64,000 bases of DNA from NCBI RefSeq assembly GCF_016124105.1, contig NZ_JADGMQ010000015.1, positions 1 through 64,000 of the forward strand. The letters are read 5' to 3'. The DNA is from Aquamicrobium zhengzhouense (GTDB lineage Bacteria > Pseudomonadota > Alphaproteobacteria > Rhizobiales > Rhizobiaceae). The position numbers and the translations under genes were made by a program. Shown here one piece after another: positions 45,831 to 54,815 of this stretch; positions within the stretch are counted from its first letter, which is position 1; every line of letters starts with the position of its first letter. The notes below the pieces were generated by a model, which saw nothing but the letters and a program-made list of their open reading frames with translations, made no database searches and was not told the DNA's origin.

Positions 45831-46739
45831 ATGGCCCAAACACTACCGAGCATCGTTTCGGGTGAAGGCGGTCTAACCCGCTACCTCGAAGAAATTCGTC
45901 GTTTTCCCATGCTGCAGCCGCAGGAAGAGTACATGTTCGCCAAGCGGTATCTGGAGCATGACGACACTGAAGCTGCTCATAAGCTCGTTACCAGCCATCT
46001 GCGTCTCGTTGCGAAAATTGCAATGGGGTACCGAGGCTACGGCCTGCCGATCGGAGAAGTGATCTCTGAGGGCAATGTCGGCCTCATGCAGGCGGTCAAG
46101 AAGTTCGAGCCGGAGCGCGGTTTCCGCCTCGCGACCTATGCCATGTGGTGGATCAAGGCTTCGATCCAGGAATACATCCTGCGTTCGTGGAGCCTTGTGA
46201 AGATGGGAACGACCGCGAACCAGAAGCGGCTGTTCTTCAACCTCCGCAAGGTCAAGGGCAAAATCCAGGCGCTGGATGAGGGTGACCTCAAGCCGGACCA
46301 GATCACTGAGATCGCGACGCGCCTTAATGTGAGCGAGGAAGAAGTCGTATCGATGAACCGTCGCCTGTCGGGCGATGCGTCGTTGAACGCACCGATTCGC
46401 GCATCAGAAGGTGAATCCGGTGAGTGGCAGGACTGGCTGGTGGACGACTCCGATAGCCAGGAGACGCTGCTCATCGAGCAGGACGAACTGGAGAACCGCC
46501 GTGCAATGCTGTCCGGGGCGCTGGCCGTCCTGAATGAGCGGGAGCGTCGCATCTTTGAAGCGCGTCGTCTCGCGGAAGATCCGATGACGCTCGAAGAGCT
46601 GTCGACCGAATTCGACATCAGCCGCGAACGCGTTCGTCAGATTGAGGTGCGCGCGTTTGAAAAGGTTCAGGACGCCGTACAGGCGGCGGCTCGCCGCCAG
46701 GCGCAAGCCCTGCGCACCATCGAGGCCGAGCCGGCGTAA
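45831..46739 (+). CDS. rpoH: RNA polymerase heat-shock sigma factor RpoH
   Basis: Sigma-32 type factor, 302 residues. Region 2 contains 'GEVISEGNVGLMQAVKKFEP' and 'FRLATYAMWWIKASIQEYIL' (-10 recognition). It is followed by the RpoH box 'QKRLFFNLRKVK', diagnostic of heat-shock sigmas. Region 4 has 'LEELSTEFDISRERVRQIE'. AGGGAGGG precedes the ATG. The 177-bp upstream gap has a CTATAT element at 45739-45744 but no clear -35. Confidence 0.97.
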   Translation: MAQTLPSIVSGEGGLTRYLEEIRRFPMLQPQEEYMFAKRYLEHDDTEAAHKLVTSHLRLVAKIAMGYRGYGLPIGEVISEGNVGLMQAVKKFEPERGFRLATYAMWWIKASIQEYILRSWSLVKMGTTANQKRLFFNLRKVKGKIQALDEGDLKPDQITEIATRLNVSEEEVVSMNRRLSGDASLNAPIRASEGESGEWQDWLVDDSDSQETLLIEQDELENRRAMLSGALAVLNERERRIFEARRLAEDPMTLEELSTEFDISRERVRQIEVRAFEKVQDAVQAAARRQAQALRTIEAEPA

Positions 46740-46762
46740 GCCGAGTTGGATACCTGGAAACC

Positions 46763-46798
46763 AAAAAGCCGCCAGCAGATATCTGCTAGCGGCTTTTT
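46763..46798. terminator. Bidirectional terminator between rpoH and the convergent gene
   Basis: AAAAAGCCGC at 46763-46772 pairs with GCGGCTTTTT at 46789-46798, and the interior AGCAGAT/ATCTGCT continues the helix. T-runs on both strands make it a good bidirectional Rho-independent terminator. Confidence 0.9.
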
Positions 46799-46823
46799 CT
46801 TTGTTTGGCGTAAGTGACGGCGA

Positions 46824-48344
46824 TTAGCCGGCTGTTGCCTGTTCCCACGCCTGCAGCGCTTCCTTGAAGACGCGGTCGCCGGGAAGACCCTTTTCGAGCG
46901 ACAGAAGAGCACGGCGTCCCGACTGGTAGACGATCGGAATGTCGATCCAGCTTTGCTGGCGCAACAGCGTCGTGTTGGCCTGGATTTCTGCCGGGGCATC
47001 GCCGAGTGCGATCAGGAAGAAGCCATCGGCAATTTTGGCCGGGATGCCGATCAGAGGGCTTCCGGGTGCCTGTTCCGTTTCCTTGAACGACATGCGCGAG
47101 ACGTTGGAGATCGTGCCGCCTTCAAAGCCTTCAGGCGTCAGGAAGATCATTTCGACAATGTGGCTCGCCGGCAGCGTCGTATCACCGTTGCGGCGGATCG
47201 TCATGCGCAGCTGGACATCCATGCCGGGAATGGCAGCTTCGGCGCGAATGGCTGGCTCCGGAGCAAGGTCCCCGCCCGGAGATTCCTGCACCAAGGACCA
47301 GACGATATTGCCAAGCTCTGCCGAGCCCTGAGCCGAGCTGGTGCGCTCCTCATAGAAGATTGCGCGCTGGCCGACTGCGACGCCGGATTGCTGTCCTGAC
47401 GCGTCGCTATTGGCAGGCGCAGAGCCATTGTTTGGTGCGCCTTGTGCGGGCGGCTGGTTGCCAGCGGGTTGTTGGAGCGTCGCCACCGAGGTGCCCTCAC
47501 CAATGGTGGGTTGTTCACCTGCCGGCCCGTCATCCACTTCGCTGCCATCCGGAAGGAGGCGCTGGGTAAACTTTTCCGCTTCAGCCTCCTCCGAGGTTTC
47601 TGGCGCGGGGGCCTCGGGGGCTGCCGCAACCTCTTCCTCGGCAGGTGCCGCCGGAGCATCTGCAGTTGGCTGCCCGTTTTCAGTCTCGGTCGCGAGTTGT
47701 GGCTGATCGCTGTCCTTTGTGAGCACGTAGCCAATGCCGGCTGCTGCAGCGACTGCGATCAGGGCTGCCGCAGCAACTCCCACCAGCTTGCCTTTCGAGC
47801 GCTTCTCACCGGTCGGGAATGTTGGTGAAACGCGCTCGCGCTCTTGCTGCGGTGCCGGATCGGCAAGCAGCGTATCGAGGCCTTCGCCTGCCCTGGAGGC
47901 GGGCGAAGCCTGTTCTGCGACGGGCTCGGAGACTGGTTCTTCGGATGCGGCTGGAACCGTCGCGAATGGTTCGCTTACAACCGGATCAAGCTTCTCGGGC
48001 GCAGTAGGAATTGGAGCCGGCGCCACCGTCTCGCGCGGCGCGGGCTGAGGAGCCGGCGGTGGTGTCACATCCGGCTGTTCGTGCAAACTCGCGAAGATGT
48101 CCTCGAGCTCGTCGTCCTCGACCGCGGCTTCTTTTTCCGCGTAATCGGCACGAACGACCGCAATGGCGTCTTCCAGCGCCTTGCGCTGGCGCTCCATCAC
48201 TGCCGCAGGAGGCGGCGGATTGATTGCAGCGAGCTTGGTTTCGATCGTGGAGCGGGCTTTGTCGTAGACCTTCTCGCGCATCTCGGGCGTATTCTCACCG
48301 AGATTGCTGATTGCCTTCCTCAGAACCGCTACGAAATCGGCCAT
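46824..48344 (-). CDS. Pro/Ala-rich single-pass membrane protein of unknown function
   Basis: A 506-residue protein that I do not recognise beyond being conserved-looking in Rhizobiales. The N-terminal 90 residues are helical ('ADFVAVLRKAISNLGENTPEMREKVYDKAR' region). A Pro/Ala/Glu-rich linker runs to about 180, one transmembrane helix spans about 186-209, and a second low-complexity linker runs to about 335. A folded C-terminal domain (about 340-500) contains 'AIPGMDVQLRMTIRRNGD' and 'GDRVFKEALQAW'. The layout, with a cytosolic helical head and a periplasmic domain on a flexible stalk, suggests an envelope role. ATG 48344 begins the helical domain. Confidence 0.7.
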   Translation of the reverse strand: MADFVAVLRKAISNLGENTPEMREKVYDKARSTIETKLAAINPPPPAAVMERQRKALEDAIAVVRADYAEKEAAVEDDELEDIFASLHEQPDVTPPPAPQPAPRETVAPAPIPTAPEKLDPVVSEPFATVPAASEEPVSEPVAEQASPASRAGEGLDTLLADPAPQQERERVSPTFPTGEKRSKGKLVGVAAAALIAVAAAAGIGYVLTKDSDQPQLATETENGQPTADAPAAPAEEEVAAAPEAPAPETSEEAEAEKFTQRLLPDGSEVDDGPAGEQPTIGEGTSVATLQQPAGNQPPAQGAPNNGSAPANSDASGQQSGVAVGQRAIFYEERTSSAQGSAELGNIVWSLVQESPGGDLAPEPAIRAEAAIPGMDVQLRMTIRRNGDTTLPASHIVEMIFLTPEGFEGGTISNVSRMSFKETEQAPGSPLIGIPAKIADGFFLIALGDAPAEIQANTTLLRQQSWIDIPIVYQSGRRALLSLEKGLPGDRVFKEALQAWEQATAG

Positions 48345-48368
48345 TCCTGTCCGCCTTTGCCTATGTCG

Positions 48369-48397
48369 AAAGCGGCGCTGCAATTCAGCGCCGCTTT
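48369..48397 (-). terminator. Terminator after purA
   Basis: AAAGCGGCGCTG and CAGCGCCGCTTT form a perfect 12-bp stem around five bases, 18 bases beyond the purA stop on the minus strand and ending in TTT. Confidence 0.75.
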
Positions 48398-48415
48398 ATC
48401 GCTACCTAATGGAAC

Positions 48416-49711
48416 CTAGTCTTGAAAAGGATCCGTCACAAGAATCGTGTCATCGCGCTCAGGGCTGGTTGAAAGCAGCGCGACCGGCGCTCCGATCAAT
48501 TCCTCGATGCGACGGACATACTTTACCGCCTGTGCAGGAAGATCGGCCCAGCTGCGCGCGCCAGCGGTCGTGCCGCTCCAGCCTTCGAGCGTCTCGTAGA
48601 TCGCTTCGACCCGGCTCTGTGCGCCCTGGCTGGCCGGCAGATAGTCGATCAGCTGGCCATCGAGCTTGTAGCCGGTGCAAACCTTGATTTCCTCAAGGCC
48701 GTCGAGGACGTCCAGCTTCGTGAGTGCGATGCCGTTAATGCCGTTGACGGCGACCGCCTGGCGAACCAGCACGGCGTCGAACCAGCCACAGCGGCGCTTG
48801 CGGCCTGTGACGGTGCCGAACTCATGGCCGCGGGTGCCGAGGAATTCGCCAACCTCGTTGTCCTGCTCGGTCGGGAACGGGCCTTCGCCGACGCGAGTGG
48901 TGTAGGCCTTCGTGATGCCGAGCACATAGTCGATGGAGCCAGGGCCAACGCCGGAACCTGCAGCAGCCTGGCCAGCAACAACGTTGGAAGACGTGACGAA
49001 CGGGTATGTGCCGTGGTCAACGTCGAGGAGGGTGCCCTGCGCGCCTTCAAACAGGATGCGCTCACCTGCACGGCGCTTCTCGTCCAGAATCTTCCAGACG
49101 CGATCCATGTAAGGAAGGACCTGATCGGCGATGGCGGTCAGTTCTTCCATCAGCGTTTCACGCGCAACCTCCGGGAAGCCGAGGCCAACGCGCAGCGGAT
49201 TGTGGTGCGAAAGCAGGCGGTCGATCTTTGCCGGGAGCGTGTCGAGATCTGCAAGGTCCATGACTTTGATGGCACGACGGCCGACCTTGTCCTCATAGGC
49301 GGGTCCGATACCGCGACGCGTCGTTCCGATCTTGGTGCCTGAGGCTGCAGCGTCTTCGCGGTAGCCGTCGAGATCGCGGTGAACCGAAAGGATAAGGGGG
49401 GTATTCTCGGCAATCTTCAGCCGATCGGGGCCGAGGTCCACGCCGAGGTCGCGCAGGCGCTGAAGTTCGGCAACGAATGCATGCGGGTCAAAAACCACGC
49501 CATTGCCGATCACCGACAATTTGCCCGGGCGGACAACGCCTGATGGCAGCAATGACAGCTTGTAGACCTTTCCATCGACCACGAGCGTGTGGCCGGCGTT
49601 GTGGCCGCCCTGGAATCGCACGACAATGTCGGCGCGTTCCGAGAGCCAATCGACGATTTTGCCTTTGCCTTCGTCGCCCCACTGCGAGCCGACGACCACC
49701 ACATTGGCCAT
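48416..49711 (-). CDS. purA: Adenylosuccinate synthetase
   Basis: Catalyses the first committed step from IMP to AMP, using GTP and aspartate. The 431-residue length is standard. The N-terminal P-loop '[14 protein letters not shown]' contains the catalytic Asp and Lys, 'GGHNAGHT' with the catalytic His follows, and '[13 protein letters not shown]' and '[10 protein letters not shown]' are family motifs. ATG 49711 is preferred because it puts the P-loop near the start, with an AGAGGAAG site; an upstream in-frame extension is rejected. Confidence 0.97.
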   Translation of the reverse strand: MANVVVVGSQWGDEGKGKIVDWLSERADIVVRFQGGHNAGHTLVVDGKVYKLSLLPSGVVRPGKLSVIGNGVVFDPHAFVAELQRLRDLGVDLGPDRLKIAENTPLILSVHRDLDGYREDAAASGTKIGTTRRGIGPAYEDKVGRRAIKVMDLADLDTLPAKIDRLLSHHNPLRVGLGFPEVARETLMEELTAIADQVLPYMDRVWKILDEKRRAGERILFEGAQGTLLDVDHGTYPFVTSSNVVAGQAAAGSGVGPGSIDYVLGITKAYTTRVGEGPFPTEQDNEVGEFLGTRGHEFGTVTGRKRRCGWFDAVLVRQAVAVNGINGIALTKLDVLDGLEEIKVCTGYKLDGQLIDYLPASQGAQSRVEAIYETLEGWSGTTAGARSWADLPAQAVKYVRRIEELIGAPVALLSTSPERDDTILVTDPFQD

Positions 49712-49931
49712 GGAAACTTCCTCTTCCTTATGCCGGGCCTCACGCCCAGAAAATGACAGGCCTCTATAACCGCAAGTCGCAAACAACGCGACCCCCCGGT
49801 TGCAACACCAGGGCAAGAACCGCATCTAGCAGCAACAGTGTGCTCATTTACAGCCAAACGGGGAGGGATTAAGGCTCGCCCAAAGGTTTTCGCACTTAGG
49901 GCCGCGAAGTTCGGCAAAAGCAAGGATTTCA

Positions 49932-50831
49932 ATGTTTCGCCACGCCTACACGCTGCTTCTGCTGGCGTCCTTTTTCTGGGCCGGGAACGCCATAGGTGGC
50001 AAGCTGGCTCTGGGTCACGTGTCGCCAATGGTGCTGAACAGTGCACGCTGGGCGATTGCGATCATAATTATCGCGGCAATCGGCCGGTCCGAGTTCCGCA
50101 AGGATTGGCCGGTTTTGAAGAGCAGGCTGCTCTACATATTCCTGCTCGGAACCGTCGGTTTCACTCTGTTCAATGTCGTCCTTTACAACGCGGTTCGCTA
50201 CACGACCGTGATCAATGTGTCGATCGAGCAGGCGGCAATGCCGATGTTCATCTTCGCGCTCAATTTCCTGCTTTTCCGCACTGGCGTCGGCGTCGGTCAG
50301 ATAATCGGCTTCCTGCTCTCGGTCGTCGGCGTAGCGTTGACGGCGTCTCACGGTGATCTTTCAACCCTGGCGCAGCTGCAGATGAATTTCGGCGATGCCC
50401 TGATGATGATCGCGGTCATTGCCTATTCCGGCTATACGGTGGCGCTGCGAAACAAGCCCGATGTGCATTGGAAGAGCCTGATGCTGGCCATGTGCATTTC
50501 GGCCTTTGTCTCCTCAATCCCGTTCACGATGTGGGAGATCGCAGCTGGAAACGCCATTATGCCTACGCTGCGCGGCTATGCGATCATCGCCTATACGTCG
50601 TTATTCCCATCGATCGTCAGTCAGATCTTCTACATCCGCGGTGTGGAGCTGATTGGAGGGAACCGCGCGGGCCTGTTCGTCAACATGATCCCGATCTTCG
50701 GCACGCTCATGTCCGTCGTGCTGCTTGGCGAAGCCTTCCAACTCTACCACGCAGCATCGTTGCTTCTGGTGTTTGGCGGAATCTGGCTTGCAGAACATAG
50801 CGGTCGTCGCCGCGCCCTCCAGGCTGGCTGA
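49932..50831 (+). CDS. EamA/DMT-superfamily permease
   Basis: A 299-residue inner-membrane protein with ten hydrophobic helices in two EamA repeats (about 5-140 and 150-285). The motif 'SFFWAGNAIGGKLALGHVSP' region is near 13-32, and 'GFLLSVVGVALTAS' closes repeat one. The repeat-two motif 'PSIVSQIFYIRGVELIGGNRAGLFVNMIPIF' region is typical. The family exports metabolites or amino acids; the substrate is unknown. It is divergent from purA across 220 bases with no other gene. Confidence 0.88.
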   Translation: MFRHAYTLLLLASFFWAGNAIGGKLALGHVSPMVLNSARWAIAIIIIAAIGRSEFRKDWPVLKSRLLYIFLLGTVGFTLFNVVLYNAVRYTTVINVSIEQAAMPMFIFALNFLLFRTGVGVGQIIGFLLSVVGVALTASHGDLSTLAQLQMNFGDALMMIAVIAYSGYTVALRNKPDVHWKSLMLAMCISAFVSSIPFTMWEIAAGNAIMPTLRGYAIIAYTSLFPSIVSQIFYIRGVELIGGNRAGLFVNMIPIFGTLMSVVLLGEAFQLYHAASLLLVFGGIWLAEHSGRRRALQAG

Positions 50832-50837
50832 CTAGAC

Positions 50838-50868
50838 AAAAAAAACCGCCGGCACGAGGGCCGGCGGT
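50838..50868 (-). terminator. Rho-independent terminator of serA
   Basis: On the minus strand ACCGCCGGCC-CTCGT-GCCGGCGGT forms a strong GC stem followed by eight Ts. It ends the serC-serA transcript and lies just past the EamA stop. Confidence 0.92.
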
Positions 50869-50903
50869 CGGTTAGCCTTGGGAGGAGGCTGGTAAACTGC
50901 GCG

Positions 50904-52505
50904 TTATATCGACGAGACGTCGAAGTGCAGCGGCTTTGCCGAGTTGATGCGAGCATCGGCACGCAACTCTTCCAGAACGTGATCCGGGAACGGAGCGTCG
51001 AGGTAAAGCAGAGCAATGGCGTCGCCACCCGGACGGTCACGGCCAAGGTGGAAGTTGGCGATGTTGACGCCGTGCTTGCCGCAGATCGTGCCCAGAAGGC
51101 CGATGATGCCCGGCGCATCGTCGTTGGTCGTGTAGAGCATGTGCTCACCGACTTCCGCATCGAGATTGATGCCCTTGATCTGGATGAAGCGCGGCTTGCC
51201 ATCGGAGAAGACCGTACCAGCAATGGTGCGGGTCATCGTGCCGGTCTTGACGGTCAGCTTGATGTAGCCATCGAAGACGCCCGACTTGTCACGCTTGATC
51301 TCGGACAGGATGACACCACGCTCCTTTGCCATGATCGGCGCGGAAACCATGTTGACGTCGGACACCATCGGGCGGATCAGACCGGCAAGAGCTGCGCTGA
51401 TCAGGGCACGCGTGTTCATCGATGCCGTTGCACCGTCGAACAGGATTTCGACTTCCTGGATCGGCTCGTCGGTTGCCTGGCCGACGAAGGTGCCGAGAAC
51501 TTCAGCCAGCTTGATGAGCGGCTTCAGGCGCGGTGCTTCCTCGGCCGAGATCGACGGCATGTTGATGGCGTTGGAGACAGCGCCCTTGATCAGGTAGTCG
51601 GACATCTGCTCGGCAACCTGAAGCGCAACATTTTCCTGCGCTTCGGAAGTCGACGCGCCAAGGTGCGGCGTGCAGACGACGTTATCCATGCCGAACAGCG
51701 GGCTTTCGGTTGCAGGCTCGACCTCGAAGACGTCAATGCCAGCACCGGCAACCTTGCCGCTCTTGAGTGCTTCGACTAGATCAGCCTCGACCACCAGGCC
51801 ACCACGAGCGCAGTTGATGATGCGCACGCCGTCCTTCATCTTGGCGAAGGCGTCGTTGTTGATGATGCCGCGCGTCTTGTCGGTCATCGGCGTGTGCAGG
51901 GTGATGAAGTCCGAGCGCGTGAAGATTTCTTGGAGTTCGACCTTCTCGACACCCAGCTCTTCTGCCCGGCTCTCCGATAGGAATGGATCGTAGGCGATAA
52001 CCTTCATCTTGAGGCCGACGCCGCGCGTTGCGACGATCGAACCGATGTTGCCGCAGCCGATGACGCCCAGCGTCTTGCCGGTGATCTCGACACCCATGAA
52101 GCGGTTCTTTTCCCACTTGCCGGCATGCGTTGATGCATTGGCTTCCGGCAGCTGGCGGGCAACGGCGAACATCAGCGCGATCGCGTGCTCGGCAGTCGTG
52201 ATCGAGTTGCCGAAGGGCGTGTTCATTACGATCATACCGCGACGCGATGCAGCCGGGATGTCAATGTTATCGACGCCGATACCTGCGCGGCCGATGACCT
52301 TGAGGTTGGTCGCCGCGGCGATCAGCTTTTCGGTGACCTTGGTCGCCGAGCGGATGGCAAGGCCATCATACTGGCCGATGACTTCAAGGAGCTTTTCCTT
52401 GTCCTTGCCAAGGTCTGGCAGGTAATCAACCTCAACGCCGCGATCCTTGAAGATCTGGACGGCAGTCGGCGAAAGTTTGTCGGATACGAGTACGCGGGGT
52501 GCCAT
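50904..52505 (-). CDS. serA: D-3-phosphoglycerate dehydrogenase
   Basis: First step of serine synthesis, oxidising 3-phosphoglycerate with NAD. The 533-residue long form has substrate and nucleotide domains with 'GRAGIGVDNID', the Rossmann loop 'GCGNIG', the catalytic Arg in 'NCARGGLV' and the catalytic His in 'CTPHLGAST'. An intervening ASB domain and a C-terminal ACT domain (about 455-533, 'DDAPGIIGLLGTICGKHGVNIANFHLGRD' region) follow. The ACT domain suggests serine feedback. ATG 52505 follows AAGGAGG; the TTG just upstream is not needed. Confidence 0.97.
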   Translation of the reverse strand: MAPRVLVSDKLSPTAVQIFKDRGVEVDYLPDLGKDKEKLLEVIGQYDGLAIRSATKVTEKLIAAATNLKVIGRAGIGVDNIDIPAASRRGMIVMNTPFGNSITTAEHAIALMFAVARQLPEANASTHAGKWEKNRFMGVEITGKTLGVIGCGNIGSIVATRGVGLKMKVIAYDPFLSESRAEELGVEKVELQEIFTRSDFITLHTPMTDKTRGIINNDAFAKMKDGVRIINCARGGLVVEADLVEALKSGKVAGAGIDVFEVEPATESPLFGMDNVVCTPHLGASTSEAQENVALQVAEQMSDYLIKGAVSNAINMPSISAEEAPRLKPLIKLAEVLGTFVGQATDEPIQEVEILFDGATASMNTRALISAALAGLIRPMVSDVNMVSAPIMAKERGVILSEIKRDKSGVFDGYIKLTVKTGTMTRTIAGTVFSDGKPRFIQIKGINLDAEVGEHMLYTTNDDAPGIIGLLGTICGKHGVNIANFHLGRDRPGGDAIALLYLDAPFPDHVLEELRADARINSAKPLHFDVSSI

Positions 52506-52583
52506 CAAGGCCTCCTTCGTCAGGTCAGAATTTAAAAGATGGGAAGTAGCGGGTCGCTCCCAACCGCAACCCGCTGAAAGAAA

Positions 52584-53759
52584 TCAGGCGGCAGCCTTCA
52601 GCGCAGCTTTCTGCTGGGCAAATGCCCAGTCCAGCCACGGCATCAGCTTCTCAAGGTCCGCCGTCTCAACCGTTGCACCTGCCCAGATGCGCAAGCCGGC
52701 TGGTGCGTCGCGGTAAGCGCCGATGTCGAAGGCAATGCCTTCCTTGTCGAGCAAGGTGGCAATGCCCTTGGCAAAAGCGGCCTGTGCATCGGCGTCGAGC
52801 GCGGTGATTTCCGGGTCAACGATGGTCAGGCACACCGAAGTGTTGGAGCGCGTCGCCGGATCAGCGGCGAGGTTCCCAATCCACGGCGTCCTTTCGACGA
52901 AGGCGTCAATGACGGCGAAGTTGGCGTCAGCGCGAGCAACGAGACCATCAAGGCCGCCAACGCTTTTCGACCATTCAAGCGCGTCAATATAGTCTTCAAC
53001 GCAGAGCATTGACGGAGTGTTGATCGTCTCGCCCTTGAAGATGCCTTCAATGAGCTTGCCGCCCTTGGTCATGCGGAAGATCTTCGGCAGCGGCCAGGCC
53101 GGGGTGTAGCTCTCGAGACGTTCGACTGCACGCGGTGACAGGATCAGCATGCCGTGCGCTGCTTCACCGCCGAGAACCTTCTGCCAGGAGAAGGTGACGA
53201 CATCGAGCTTTTCAAAGTCGAGACGCTGTGCAAATGCGGCCGAGGTGGCGTCGCATATGGTCAGGCCTTCGCGGTCAGCCGGGATGAAGTCGGCGTTCGG
53301 GACGCGGACACCGGAGGTGGTGCCGTTCCAGGTGAAGACGACGTCGCGGTTGAAGTCGATCTGGGTGAGGTCCGGCAGCTTGCCGTAGTCGGCTTCGAAC
53401 TTGCGTACGTCCGGCAGCTTCAGCTGCTTGACGACGTCGGTGACCCAGCCAGAACCGAAGGATTCCCAAGCGACCATGTCGACGCCGCGCTGACCGAGCA
53501 GCGACCAGAGCGCCATCTCGACCGCGCCGGTGTCGGACGCCGGCACGAGGCCGATGCGCCAGTCAGCCGGAACCTGAAGAATTTCACGGGTGAGGTCCAT
53601 TGCGTATTGCAGCTTCGTCTTGCCGATCTTGGCGCGGTGCGAACGACCGAGCGGGGCATCAGCAAGGGCTTCAAGCGACCATCCGGGACGCTTGGCGCAA
53701 GGACCAGAAGAAAAATTGGGATTGGCCGGACGCACGTCCGGCTTGGCGGTATTCATCAT
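52584..53759 (-). CDS. serC: Phosphoserine aminotransferase
   Basis: PLP enzyme of serine synthesis, converting 3-phosphohydroxypyruvate to phosphoserine. The 391-residue protein belongs to the alphaproteobacterial SerC group. The PLP lysine lies in '[15 protein letters not shown]' near 196-210. Other motifs are '[13 protein letters not shown]' near 15-27 and '[20 protein letters not shown]'. Two adjacent ATGs occur and I take the first. It is followed 78 bp later by serA, forming one transcript, and is preceded by a structured leader. Confidence 0.96.
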   Translation of the reverse strand: MMNTAKPDVRPANPNFSSGPCAKRPGWSLEALADAPLGRSHRAKIGKTKLQYAMDLTREILQVPADWRIGLVPASDTGAVEMALWSLLGQRGVDMVAWESFGSGWVTDVVKQLKLPDVRKFEADYGKLPDLTQIDFNRDVVFTWNGTTSGVRVPNADFIPADREGLTICDATSAAFAQRLDFEKLDVVTFSWQKVLGGEAAHGMLILSPRAVERLESYTPAWPLPKIFRMTKGGKLIEGIFKGETINTPSMLCVEDYIDALEWSKSVGGLDGLVARADANFAVIDAFVERTPWIGNLAADPATRSNTSVCLTIVDPEITALDADAQAAFAKGIATLLDKEGIAFDIGAYRDAPAGLRIWAGATVETADLEKLMPWLDWAFAQQKAALKAAA

Positions 53760-53780
53760 ATCTGTTCTATCCTCTCAGAT

Positions 53781-53825
53781 AGCTCGCCTCTCGTTGGGGA
53801 GAGGTGGCCCGCTGCGGGGATTACG
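53781..53825 (-). promoter_or_regulatory. serC leader RNA candidate
   Basis: On the minus strand, 22 bases before serC, two consecutive hairpins are seen. CCCGC-A-GCGGG (53808-53818) is followed by CCTCTC...GAGAGG (53787-53804), joined by CCAC and followed by CGAGCT. Position and hairpins fit the serC motif described upstream of serC in alphaproteobacteria. I recognise it from memory; a covariance search would settle it. Its ligand or mechanism is not known. Confidence 0.5.
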
Positions 53826-53897
53826 CGCGTGAACCAGAAATCGCAAGCGCCAATTTCAGAAATCGATGAAATAGTTGTGGCAGATCCGCTGAAACGC

Positions 53898-53923
53898 AAA
53901 ACGGCGGGCACGCGCCCGCCGTT
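53898..53923 (-). terminator. Terminator of the first outer-membrane protein gene
   Basis: On the minus strand AACGGCGGGC-GCGT-GCCCGCCGTT is a near-perfect 10-bp stem followed by TTGCGTTTC, about 25 bases after the stop. Confidence 0.8.
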
Positions 53924-53947
53924 GAAAATGACTGCGAAAGCAGAAGT

Positions 53948-54637
53948 TTACCAGAGGTCGTAGCGCAAGCCGACCTTCAGCAGATGCTGCTGTTGGCCTT
54001 CGCGGATCTCGAGCCGCTCGGTGTCGAGATAATCCATCTTCGGTGTGTGCAGGAAGGTATAGCCCGCGTCGATAGATACGTTATCGGTCACCTTGTAGCT
54101 GGCACCGGCCATAAGCGAGTAGGCGAAATTGAATTGCCTGTCGGCCAGATCGACCGTTCCAAGGAATGACGGGTCGAGGGAAATTTTGTGCCTGGAATGG
54201 GTAAAGCCAACGCCAGCGCCGATATACGGCGTGATACCCACAACGGTTGCGATATCCAGGTAGCCGTTGACCATGCCGCTCCACACTGTGTGCGAAGCCT
54301 CGTAGTCAGTTCCGAAGATTCGGCCGTTCAGATCGTCCTTCCCAAGGTAGGACGCAGTTATGTCGCCTCTGATGTGCTCGGAGAAATGGTAGCCAACGCC
54401 AATCGAGCCAGACCAGCGGTTGTTATCGACCTTGTAGGGACCGACCCAATTATAGAGCGGGCGGGCGAAGTCGTATCCAACATCGCCTCGCAGGTACCAG
54501 CCATTGCCGATTTCGACCGGCACATATTCCGGTACTTCCTCGACGTAGATCGGAGGGTCGTAGTCCGCAGCAAATGCAGGAATGGCGGTAAGTGAAAGTG
54601 CCGCGCAAGCGGCGAGAGTCTTGTAGCAGAAACGCAT
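53948..54637 (-). CDS. Outer-membrane beta-barrel protein (Omp25/31-like), copy 1
   Basis: A 229-residue secreted barrel. The signal peptide is 'MRFCYKTLAACAALSLTAIP' with cleavage near 'AFAAD'. The mature part starts with an acidic/proline segment ('YDPPIYVEEVPEYVPVEIG'), then 'GWYLRGDVGYDF', 'GVGYHFSEHIRGDITASY', 'TPYIGAGVGFTH' and 'AYSLMAGASYKVTDNVSIDAGY', the alternating strands of an eight-stranded barrel. It ends in tryptophan after 'LKVGLRYDL', as expected for outer-membrane insertion. Two in-frame ATGs are adjacent; the second has better ribosome-site spacing. It resembles the next gene over its whole length. Confidence 0.88.
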   Translation of the reverse strand: MRFCYKTLAACAALSLTAIPAFAADYDPPIYVEEVPEYVPVEIGNGWYLRGDVGYDFARPLYNWVGPYKVDNNRWSGSIGVGYHFSEHIRGDITASYLGKDDLNGRIFGTDYEASHTVWSGMVNGYLDIATVVGITPYIGAGVGFTHSRHKISLDPSFLGTVDLADRQFNFAYSLMAGASYKVTDNVSIDAGYTFLHTPKMDYLDTERLEIREGQQQHLLKVGLRYDLW

Positions 54638-54778
54638 CATGAGTCTCCAAGCCCACGGCATCTAGATCGGGTTGCCGCCTGTGAGGCCGGATTGTTAACC
54701 ATGATGGTTAAGTCACGGTTAAGCATAAGCTCGGCGGGGGCGATTGGCGCTAGCTGCTGGCGTTGCCGATAGAATCAA

Positions 54779-54804
54779 ATCGCCCGGCTGAAGGGTCGGG
54801 CGAT
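54779..54804 (-). terminator. Terminator of the second outer-membrane protein gene
   Basis: ATCGCCCG (54779-54786) pairs with CGGGCGAT (54797-54804), 12 bases after the stop on the minus strand and followed by TTGATTC. Confidence 0.65.
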
Positions 54805-54815
54805 CAGGTCAACGA

